A stretch of DNA of 14,543 nucleotides from DASUPK01 sp036265435 (GTDB lineage: Bacteria > Actinomycetota > Thermoleophilia > Solirubrobacterales > 70-9). Positions 5,728 through 11,509 of this stretch are shown here, one piece after another. Positions within the stretch are counted from its first letter, which is position 1, and every line of letters starts with the position of its first letter. The stretch spans positions 1 through 14,543 of the forward strand of contig DATAPB010000044.1 in the NCBI GenBank assembly GCA_036265435.1. The letters are read 5' to 3'. The position numbers and the translations under genes are program-made. The notes beneath the pieces were generated by a model, which was not told the DNA's origin, searched no databases, and saw only the letters and a list, made by a program, of their open reading frames with translations.

Positions 5728-6200
5728 CCGGCCACCTCCTCACCCTCCGTCGCTTTTCGCTTCGCGTCTTCCGGCGGCGGCGTCCAGTCCTCGAGCATCG
5801 TGTAGCCCCGGGCCTCGTGGTCGAAGCCGAGCAGGTCGCCTTGCGGGTTTTTCTTTCCGCCGTGGTGATAGGCGCGCACCTCGGCGATCTTGCCGTCCCG
5901 GATCAAGAACCACTCGGTGCCGCGATCCAGGCGCTTCTCGCCGGACTTCGGGTCGCGCCAGGTCATCGTCCACTCGATCACGGCCTCATCACCCTGCTCG
6001 ATGCCGTGCTCGATGAACCACTGGCCGTCGATCGCTGCCACGCCGAGCCTCGCGTTCTGCCCGATCCGCTCGGCGCCCTCATGCGGCCCGAGCCGCGTGT
6101 AGTAGTGAACGGCGTCTTCCGTGAAGTGGGAGGCGACCAGCTCGGCGTCCCCCGTGTTCAGCGCCTCGTAGTACGAGCGGATGTGGTCGAGGTTGCTCAT
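5724..6200 (-). CDS. NTF2-like / SnoaL-like protein
   Basis: A 158-residue protein with the NTF2-like pattern: an opening helix (I-R-S-Y-Y-E-A-L-N-T-G-D, 7-18), the F-T-E-D-A-V-H-Y-Y segment (26-34), then strands ending in W-F-L-I-R-D-G-K-I-A-E-V-R-A-Y (97-111). The family comprises alpha+beta cone-shaped barrels acting as cyclases, isomerases, hydratases, dehydratases or ligand-binding proteins. Function cannot be assigned, although polar residues near His/Tyr in the pocket would allow small-molecule chemistry. It is first in an operon with acyl-CoA dehydrogenase 1 (4-base overlap), so it may act on the same substrate or product. A TATAAA-like box about eight bases before ATG at 6200, with no clear Shine-Dalgarno, hints at a leaderless or very short leader. 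It is divergent from the DGPF gene. Confidence 0.8.
   Translation of the reverse strand: MSNLDHIRSYYEALNTGDAELVASHFTEDAVHYYTRLGPHEGAERIGQNARLGVAAIDGQWFIEHGIEQGDEAVIEWTMTWRDPKSGEKRLDRGTEWFLIRDGKIAEVRAYHHGGKKNPQGDLLGFDHEARGYTMLEDWTPPPEDAKRKATEGEEVAG
5734..5740 (-). promoter_or_regulatory. Strong Shine-Dalgarno supporting a CTG start for acyl-CoA dehydrogenase 1
   Basis: The minus strand reads AGGAGGT, six bases before CTG at 5727-5725. An in-frame TGA occurs just upstream and no ATG, GTG or TTG follows until residue 108, so this site effectively decides the CTG start. Confidence 0.8.
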
Positions 6201-6208
6201 CCCAGGTC

Positions 6209-6214
6209 TTTATA
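6209..6214 (-). promoter_or_regulatory. Possible -10 box of NTF2-like/ACAD1 operon
   Basis: TATAAA on the minus strand ends eight bases before ATG at 6200. It is the only AT-rich patch in the divergent gap. No good -35 was found, so this is tentative. Confidence 0.35.
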
Positions 6215-6297
6215 TCCCGCCTGTCGATCTCGGCGCCCGTCGTTCGTCGTCAGGTTGAATGCGGCGAAAGGCGCTGCGTACCCCGAGGAGGACCGAG

Positions 6298-6696
6298 ATG
6301 AAGTACCTGTTGACCTTCGTGCGCGACCAGGACCGGATGTTCGAGTCCGACGACGAGGAGATGCGCCAGGCGATGGAGGCCTGGAACGAGTTCAACCGCG
6401 AGGCGGCAGAGGCCGGTGTGCTGATCGCCAACGAGGCACTCGAGCTGCCGAAGACCGCCAAGACCGTGCGCGTCAGCGACGCCGGCGACCACCTGATCAC
6501 CGACGGCCCGTTCGCGGAGACCAAGGAGCAGCTCGGCGGCTTCTGCCTGATCGACGTCGACGGACTCGAGGAGGCGATCGAGTGGGCGAAGAAGGTCCCG
6601 CTGCGGCCTGGGAGCAAGATCGAGGTCCGGGCCATCATGGATCTCTCGCCCTACGGATACGAGAGCGTCACCCTGGCGCCCGTTCAGCTTCGCTAA
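6298..6696 (+). CDS. YCII-related / DGPF-domain protein
   Basis: A 132-residue soluble protein with the diagnostic motif D-G-P-F-A-E-T-K-E-Q-L-G-G-F (about 64-77) of the YCII/DGPF family. It opens with the usual M-K-Y-L-L-T-F strand and carries the P-L-R-P-G segment that often precedes I-E-V-R. The fold is a dimeric ferredoxin-like barrel. Family members are often found near ECF sigma factors, and some are proposed to be enzymes or ligand binders, but no function is established and no sigma gene is visible here. ATG at 6298 is chosen because GAGGAGG (6285-6291) ends six bases upstream; an in-frame ATG 39 bases earlier has no such site. It is transcribed away from the NTF2-like gene and towards acyl-CoA dehydrogenase 2. 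Confidence 0.85.
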   Translation: MKYLLTFVRDQDRMFESDDEEMRQAMEAWNEFNREAAEAGVLIANEALELPKTAKTVRVSDAGDHLITDGPFAETKEQLGGFCLIDVDGLEEAIEWAKKVPLRPGSKIEVRAIMDLSPYGYESVTLAPVQLR

Positions 6697-6729
6697 ACGG
6701 GTTGCTCCTCGCGTAACCACAAAACGGGT

Positions 6730-6745
6730 CGTGCCTGACGGCACG
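6730..6745. terminator. Hairpin between convergent DGPF and ACAD2 genes
   Basis: CGTGCC-TGAC-GGCACG forms a perfect 6-bp stem with a 4-base loop in the only gap between two convergent genes. It has no U-tract. Probably a terminator for one or both strands, on modest evidence. Confidence 0.5.
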
Positions 6746-6767
6746 CCCTCGCATCGACCCTCGCATC
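6746..6767. repeat. 10-bp direct repeat CCCTCGCATC x2
   Basis: CCCTCGCATC occurs at 6746-6755 and 6758-6767, separated by GA. The second copy runs into the acyl-CoA dehydrogenase 2 stop codon. It is probably a small local duplication at the 3' end; no function is apparent. Confidence 0.7.
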
Positions 6768-7974
6768 AGAGCCCGTAGCTGCGGCCGATCACCTCGAGCA
6801 TGATCTCGTCGGTGCCGGCGCCGATGCGGTTGAGGCGGGCGTCGCGGTAAGCGCGCTCGACCTCGTACTCCTTCATGTAGCCGTAGCCGCCGTGGATCTG
6901 GATCGCGTCGTTGCAGACCTCCTCGATCACGCGTGAGGCGTAGAGCTTGGCCTGCGTGATCTCGCGGACCGGGTACTCGCCGTTGGCGAAGCGCCAGGCG
7001 GTCGCGTAGACCATCTGCTTGGCGGCCTCGATCTTCACCGACATCTCGGCGAACTTGTGGCGGATCGCCTGGAAGCGGCCGATCGGGCGGCCGAATGCCT
7101 CGCGCTCCTTGGCGTACTCGAGGGTGCGATCGAAGACCCGCTCCGCGCCCGAGACACAGCCGATGGCGGCGACCAGGCGCTCTCCCTGGAGCTCCCAGGA
7201 GATGTGGTAAAAGCCCTTCCCCTCCTGACCGAGGAGGTTGTCGGCGGGGACGCGGACGTCCTGGAACGAGAGCTCGCCGGTGTCCGAGGCGTGCATTCCC
7301 ATCTTCTCCAGCTTCCGGGAGACGCTGAAGCCCTCCGCCTCCTTGCCGTCGGAGTCGCGGATGTCGACGATGAAGAGGCTGATGCCGTCGTGTCCGGCAT
7401 CGGGGTCGGTCTTCGCCACGAGGACGATGTAGTTCGCTCGCAGACCGTTGGTGATGAAGGTCTTCGAGCCGTTGATCACCCACTCATCACCGTCGCGCTT
7501 GGCGGTGGTGCGAATTCCGGCGACGTCCGAGCCCGCGCCGGGCTCCGTGATGCCGAGGGAGCTGATCAGCTCGCCCTTGATGGACGGGACGAGGTAGCGC
7601 TGCTTCTGGTCCTCGGTGCCGAGCAGGTGAATCGGCGGGGTCGCCATGTCGGTGTGGACCGCGAAGCCCATGTTGAGGCCACCGCAACCGGAGTAGCTCA
7701 TGCAGTCGGCGCGGACGAGGGAGTAGAAGTAATCGCCACCCTGACCGCCATACTTCTCCGGGTAGCAGAGCCCGACGAAGCCGAGGTCGGCCGCGCGCTT
7801 CAGGATCGTGTCCGGCCAGAGGTTCTCCTCCCACTCGAACCGGTTCGGGGTGCACTCCTTCAACACCCACGCCTTCATCGACTCGCGCAGCTCCTCGTGC
7901 TCGTCGGTGAAGATCAAGTGCTTGCGGGTCGCGCCGTGATCGGGCTTGATGACGCTGGAGGTCGCGCTGGCCAC
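6766..7974 (-). CDS. Acyl-CoA dehydrogenase 2
   Basis: A 402-residue FAD-dependent acyl-CoA dehydrogenase, paralogous to the 392-residue enzyme at 4549-5727. Seen: an N-terminal helical domain with K-Y-G-G-Q-G-G-D (74-81), signature 1 I-T-E-P-G-A-G-S-D (142-150), a middle-domain K-T-F-I-T-N-G (171-177), and I-H-G-G-Y-G-Y-M (360-367). As in the paralogue, I-G-A-G-T-D-E (384-390) lacks the medium-chain catalytic Glu, and Glu265 (G-E-R-L) sits at the LCAD/IVD position. An oxidised medium/long or branched acyl-CoA is the likely product; the exact substrate is unknown. GTG at 7974 is preceded by AGGAG at a rather long 11 bases. It is divergent from the P450 with a repeat-rich promoter region between, which suggests co-regulation. 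Confidence 0.93.
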   Translation of the reverse strand: MASATSSVIKPDHGATRKHLIFTDEHEELRESMKAWVLKECTPNRFEWEENLWPDTILKRAADLGFVGLCYPEKYGGQGGDYFYSLVRADCMSYSGCGGLNMGFAVHTDMATPPIHLLGTEDQKQRYLVPSIKGELISSLGITEPGAGSDVAGIRTTAKRDGDEWVINGSKTFITNGLRANYIVLVAKTDPDAGHDGISLFIVDIRDSDGKEAEGFSVSRKLEKMGMHASDTGELSFQDVRVPADNLLGQEGKGFYHISWELQGERLVAAIGCVSGAERVFDRTLEYAKEREAFGRPIGRFQAIRHKFAEMSVKIEAAKQMVYATAWRFANGEYPVREITQAKLYASRVIEEVCNDAIQIHGGYGYMKEYEVERAYRDARLNRIGAGTDEIMLEVIGRSYGL

Positions 7975-8040
7975 GGTTGCTCAGTCTCCTCGCTGTCTCG
8001 GATTGCTCGGCTGCGACCCGTCCTTGGACCGCGAAAGTGA

Positions 8041-8069
8041 ATAGTAGGACTTCCTACTTCCTACTGCAA
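8041..8069 (-). promoter_or_regulatory. ACAD2 promoter with tandem AGTAGGA operator in the spacer
   Basis: On the minus strand TTGCAG (8069-8064) and TACTAT (8046-8041) are separated by exactly 17 bases and serve as -35 and -10. The spacer is filled by head-to-tail heptamers AGTAGGA (8065-8059 and 8058-8052). A third, inverted copy (8043-8049) forms a palindrome with its neighbour. A regulator bound here would block polymerase. The promoter call is moderate; the repeat itself is certain. Confidence 0.6.
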
Positions 8070-8139
8070 CATGCAATCCCCGTTGCATGCGGGGTTCTAC
8101 TTGCCTGATCCCGAAAAAGTGCTGATGACAACCCCGCAT
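8070..8139. repeat. Nested inverted repeats upstream of P450
   Basis: Three overlapping perfect inverted repeats are present. CATGCAA/TTGCATG has arms 8070-8076 and 8083-8089 with a 6-base centre. CCCCG/CGGGG has arms 8078-8082 and 8090-8094 with a 7-base centre. ATGCGGGGTT/AACCCCGCAT has arms 8087-8096 and 8130-8139. Because arms are shared, the RNA or cruciform forms would be mutually exclusive. Alternatively they are two operators with one in the P450 promoter spacer. Confidence 0.75.
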
Positions 8140-8153
8140 TTTGTCCATACAGT
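8125..8153 (+). promoter_or_regulatory. Probable P450 promoter
   Basis: ATGACA (8125-8130; 5 of 6 to TTGACA) and TACAGT (8148-8153; fits TANNNT) are 17 bases apart, predicting a transcription start near 8160, about 30 bases before the chosen ATG. The right arm of the 10-bp inverted repeat lies inside the spacer. Confidence 0.6.
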
Positions 8154-8189
8154 GCTTGGCCATACGTACTAGTGATGAGGGAGGCGGGC

Positions 8190-9647
8190 ATGGAAGGCCC
8201 GGCCACAGCTCTCCACACCGGGAACACTGAGCCGAATATCGAGCTGTCGCCCCACTCGGGACTGCCGCCTGGACCGCGGCTGCCGGGGGCGGTGCAGACG
8301 CTCAGGTGGATGTACCGGCCCATCGACTTCATGGAGCACTGCCGGGAGCGATACGGCCGCATCTTCTCCCTCCGCCTCGGGCCCGCTTCGAACGTCTTCG
8401 TGATCGCGGATCCGCTTGCTGCGAAGCAGGTGCTCACTGCCGACCCCGAGCACTTCCGCGCCGGGGACACCAACGGCATCTTCAGGGACGTCGTCGGCAA
8501 CCATTCGATCCTGGTGATGGACGGCCCAGAGCACCTCCACCATCGCCGCATCCTGCTCCCTGTCGTCGGGCGCCACGCCGAGCGCTATCGCGAGCTGATC
8601 GCTGGGATTGCGCGCGACCGGATCACGACCTGGGAGGAGGGGTCCGAGATCCGCCTCCTCGGCGAGATGGAGGCGATCTCATTCGAGGTGATGATGCGGA
8701 TTGCGATGGGGACCGACGGCCGCAGCGAGCGTGAGGCCAAGCTCCGCACCCTCATCCCGCAGATGATGGACAAGTGCGAGTCCCCCTTCACCCTGATCCC
8801 GTGGTTCCGCCACGAGATGGGCGGCGTCAGTCCCTATGCGCGGCTGATGCGCTTCATCGACGGCATCGACGAGATCCTCTACGACGCGATCGAGGAGCGG
8901 CGCGCGGATCCCCTGGTCGAGATCCGCGATGACGCACTCTCGCTGCTGATCCGTGCCACGCACGAGGACGGATCGTCGCTCGACGATCGGGTGATTCGCG
9001 ACGAGCTCCTCACCATGCTGATGGCCGGCTACGAGACGACGACGGCCGGGCTCACATGGGCTTTCGAGCGCCTCCTGCGCTCGCCGGACAAGCTCGAGAG
9101 GCTGACGTCGGAGCTCGCCACTGGCGACCAGGCCTACCTGATGGCGGTGGTGAAGGAGACGCTCCGGCGTCGTCCCGTCATCCCCATCGCGGCGCGCAAG
9201 GCCCTCGTTCCAATCGAGTTGATGGGCTACAGCCTTCCGGCGGGGTCGGTCCTGATGGTCGCCATCTACCTGATCCATGGGGATCCGGAGATATATCCGG
9301 ACCCGAAGGCATTCGAACCCGAACGGTTCCTGAATGCCGATCCGAAGGGCACCGAGGGGGGTGCCTGGATCCCGTTCGGTGGCGGAATCAGGCGCTGCCT
9401 CGGGGCCTCACTCGCACAGTACGAGCTGGCGGTCGTCATCCGGACCGTCCTCGAGGAGGCGAAGCTCAGCCTGGTCGAGGAGTCGGCCGAACCGGTCGCC
9501 CGCAGGCGTTTCACGCTCTCGCCGGGCAGGGAGGGACGCGTGCGGGTCGAAGCTGTGTCGCCGGGGGTGAGTTCACCCGCCGGCTCGCGACGGTTCCGGG
9601 CTCCGAAGCCGATTCGCGTCTCGGAGACAGGCGTCTCCGACCGCTGA
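8190..9647 (+). CDS. Cytochrome P450
   Basis: A 485-residue soluble bacterial P450 that binds heme and typically hydroxylates a hydrophobic substrate using ferredoxin-delivered electrons. Seen (numbered from ATG 8190): a proline-rich L-P-P-G-P-R-L-P near residue 25, I-helix oxygen-activation motif A-G-Y-E-T-T (279-284), K-helix E-T-L-R (323-326), and heme-binding F-G-G-G-I-R-R-C-L-G (396-405) with Cys403 as iron ligand. The sequence style resembles CYP110/CYP135/CYP138-like actinobacterial enzymes; no family number is asserted. No ferredoxin or reductase gene is nearby. ATG at 8190 is preferred over GTG 8172 or ATG 8175 because AGGGAGG (8178-8184) lies five bases before it. The C-terminus has a tail of about 30 residues rich in Pro/Ser/Arg. 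It is divergent from acyl-CoA dehydrogenase 2, suggesting oxidation of the same class of lipid or terpenoid. Confidence 0.92.
   Translation: MEGPATALHTGNTEPNIELSPHSGLPPGPRLPGAVQTLRWMYRPIDFMEHCRERYGRIFSLRLGPASNVFVIADPLAAKQVLTADPEHFRAGDTNGIFRDVVGNHSILVMDGPEHLHHRRILLPVVGRHAERYRELIAGIARDRITTWEEGSEIRLLGEMEAISFEVMMRIAMGTDGRSEREAKLRTLIPQMMDKCESPFTLIPWFRHEMGGVSPYARLMRFIDGIDEILYDAIEERRADPLVEIRDDALSLLIRATHEDGSSLDDRVIRDELLTMLMAGYETTTAGLTWAFERLLRSPDKLERLTSELATGDQAYLMAVVKETLRRRPVIPIAARKALVPIELMGYSLPAGSVLMVAIYLIHGDPEIYPDPKAFEPERFLNADPKGTEGGAWIPFGGGIRRCLGASLAQYELAVVIRTVLEEAKLSLVEESAEPVARRRFTLSPGREGRVRVEAVSPGVSSPAGSRRFRAPKPIRVSETGVSDR
9621..9640 (+). terminator. Hairpin overlapping the P450 3' end
   Basis: TCGGAGAC-AGGC-GTCTCCGA is a perfect 8-bp stem with a 4-base loop ending four bases before the stop codon. 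It lacks a U-tract. It may help end P450 transcription or protect its 3' end. Confidence 0.4.
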
Positions 9648-9749
9648 CACCCCCGCTCTACGTAATAAACGGCGTTGGGCGTCGCAATAAATCGTTCGGT
9701 CTCGAAAAAGACTAAAAACTGGGCACAAGAAGTGTCCATTTTGCGTCGA

Positions 9750-9755
9750 TACTCT
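9750..9755 (+). promoter_or_regulatory. Possible -10 box for the GGDEF/HD-GYP gene
   Basis: TACTCT fits TANNNT and ends eight bases before ATG at 9764. No Shine-Dalgarno is visible before that ATG, so a short-leader or leaderless mRNA is possible. No good -35 was seen. The rest of the 116-base gap after the P450 is comparatively AT-rich and shows no other clear signal. Confidence 0.4.
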
Positions 9756-9763
9756 TACCTCCG

Positions 9764-11506
9764 ATGGGCCTAGTCGCAATGGGAGGCAAGGTTCCCACCC
9801 TGGAAGAGGGTGGCCGCAGTCTGCGTCGAGATCGACGCCTCCGGGCGAGCACGCCCAACAGCCTGCTGTCGGGCCCAGCCGCGAAGAGGCCGATCGCCCT
9901 TGCACAGGCGTACCTGGCCGCCGGGGCCGCCGTAACGGGAACCCTCGCAGCCATCCTGCCGCACCCGGCCTATTTCAACGTCACCGGCCTCCTGCTGATC
10001 CAGGGCGCAGCAGCCTGCTGGGCGCTGTTCATGTTCCTCGGGGCCGGCCGGATGCCGGTCGGGCTGATGCGGCTTGGCCCGGCGTGCGCGACGGTGCTTA
10101 CGACCGCAGCCGTGATCTTCAGCGGGAACGCCATCAGCGGCTATGCGCTGATGTATCTCTGGGTCGGCCTCTACGTCTTCTATTTCCCGCTCTCGAAGGT
10201 CGACGCTGCCCTCAATGTCGTCTGGGCCGGGCTCAACTACGCCTTCGCCATCGCCGTCACCCCGATCCCGTCGGGTGGAGAGCACACCGCGATCAGCCAT
10301 TTCGTCATCACGACCGGCACCCTGATCACAGCCGCCACCCTGCTGACCTACCTCAGGACCCGAGTCGAGCGCCTCCTCGCCCGGCTGACGGACGCGGCCC
10401 GTACGGACGCCCTGACCGGACTTCCGAACCGTGTCGCCCTGCACGAGGCCGTCGAGCGAGAGCTCCAGCGCGCGACCCCGCACGGGCGCCCGGTGAGCGT
10501 CGTCGTGATCGACCTCGACCGCTTCAACCGTGTCAACGAGCGCCACGGGATCGCGGCGGGCGATCAGGTCTTGCTCGGCTTGGCCAGCCTCCTGGAGGAG
10601 CGCACTCGCCTGATGGACGTCGTGGCCCGCTCCGGCGGCGAGGAGTTCGCGATCGTCCTGCCCGAGATGGACCAGCACTCCGCTTTCCTCTTCGCGGAGG
10701 AGACGCTCGACGCGATCCGCCAGAACTTCGTCACGCCGCAGATCCAGCTCACGGCGTCGGCGGGCGTGGCGAGCTTCCCCGAGCATTCGACGGACCTCGC
10801 CGGCCTGCTCTCCGTCGGAGACCAGGCGCTCCGCGCTGCGAAGGCGCTGGGTCGCGATCGTGCCGTCATCTACAGCCCGGAAGTCACGAGCGTTCTCGGC
10901 GCAGTGACAGGTCGCCGCAGCGTCGAGGCCCAGGCTCACCTCGCGACCGTGCTGAGCCTCGCCGAGGCGCTCGACCAGCGGGACTCCGGCACCGCGCGAC
11001 ACAGCCAGACCGTCGGTAAGTACTGCGAGATGATGGCCAGCGAGCTGGGAATGAGCGAGGACCGCGTGCAGCGGATCCGTCTCGCCGGCGTCCTCCACGA
11101 CATCGGGAAGATCGGAGTCCCCGACTCGATCCTCTGCAAGCCCGGTCCGCTGACCTCGGACGAGATGGATCAGATGAGGCGCCACCCGGAGCTCGGAGCG
11201 CGCATCCTCTCCAGTCGCGAGCTCGACGACGTGCGCGAGTGGATCCTCGCCCATCACGAGCGCCCGGATGGCACCGGCTACCCCCGTGGCCTCAGTGCCG
11301 ACGAAATCCCGACCGAGGCCGCCATCCTGGCGGTCGCCGACGCCTACGAGGCGATGACCAGCGATCGCGTCTACCGCATGTCGATCGGCCACACGAAGGC
11401 GCGCGAGGAGCTGGAGCGCTGGGCCGGCAAGCAGTTCTCGCGCGAGGTGGTCGGTGCGTTCCTGCTGGCGCTCGACCGCGAGCAGATCTCCGTCAGCTCG
11501 AGCTGA
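9764..11506 (+). CDS. Membrane GGDEF + HD-GYP cyclic-di-GMP synthase/phosphodiesterase
   Basis: A 580-residue protein. About six hydrophobic segments (roughly 47-197) form an N-terminal membrane sensor, after a basic Ser/Arg-rich N-terminus. The GGDEF domain (about 210-372) has T-D-A-L-T-G-L-P-N-R (214-223), the active-site G-G-E-E-F (291-295), and an upstream R-x-x-D (282-285) matching the inhibitory I-site. Asn258 and Asp267 are kept, though the usual F-K is F-N. The HD-GYP domain (about 390-570) has H445-D446, G-K (448-449), H474, H-H-E (497-499) and D-G-T-G-Y-P (502-507), so both synthesis and breakdown of c-di-GMP look possible. The sensed signal is unknown. ATG 9764 is used; ATG 9779 in frame is an alternative. 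It ends three bases from the oppositely directed MMPL gene. I see no link to the lipid genes beyond position. Confidence 0.92.
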   Translation: MGLVAMGGKVPTLEEGGRSLRRDRRLRASTPNSLLSGPAAKRPIALAQAYLAAGAAVTGTLAAILPHPAYFNVTGLLLIQGAAACWALFMFLGAGRMPVGLMRLGPACATVLTTAAVIFSGNAISGYALMYLWVGLYVFYFPLSKVDAALNVVWAGLNYAFAIAVTPIPSGGEHTAISHFVITTGTLITAATLLTYLRTRVERLLARLTDAARTDALTGLPNRVALHEAVERELQRATPHGRPVSVVVIDLDRFNRVNERHGIAAGDQVLLGLASLLEERTRLMDVVARSGGEEFAIVLPEMDQHSAFLFAEETLDAIRQNFVTPQIQLTASAGVASFPEHSTDLAGLLSVGDQALRAAKALGRDRAVIYSPEVTSVLGAVTGRRSVEAQAHLATVLSLAEALDQRDSGTARHSQTVGKYCEMMASELGMSEDRVQRIRLAGVLHDIGKIGVPDSILCKPGPLTSDEMDQMRRHPELGARILSSRELDDVREWILAHHERPDGTGYPRGLSADEIPTEAAILAVADAYEAMTSDRVYRMSIGHTKAREELERWAGKQFSREVVGAFLLALDREQISVSSS

Positions 11507-11507
11507 C
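11492..11507. terminator. 16-bp perfect palindrome over the GGDEF/HD-GYP stop codon
   Basis: GTCAGCTCGAGCTGAC is a perfect palindrome that can fold as a 6-bp stem with a TCGA loop. It covers the last Ser codons and the stop codon, exactly where two convergent genes meet with only three bases between stops. A compact bidirectional terminator is plausible; there is no U-tract. Confidence 0.4.
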
Positions 11508-11509
11508 CC

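Noticed and set aside
6239..6252. CGTCGTTCGTCGTC as a fourth TetR operator
   Set aside because: Resembles one half of the site but lacks the palindromic ACGAYCGGTCGT core and flanks.
7057..8040. 327-codon plus-strand frame opposite acyl-CoA dehydrogenase 2
   Set aside because: Repetitive Val/Asp/Leu/Arg composition typical of antisense shadow; overlaps the divergent promoter region.
9648..9763. c-di-GMP riboswitch before the GGDEF/HD-GYP gene
   Set aside because: The 116-base gap shows none of the conserved GEMM helices or loop motifs, and a -10-like box close to the ATG leaves little room for a leader.
9770..11392. 540-codon minus-strand frame opposite the GGDEF/HD-GYP gene
   Set aside because: No recognisable motif; the sense frame contains all signature motifs of two domains.
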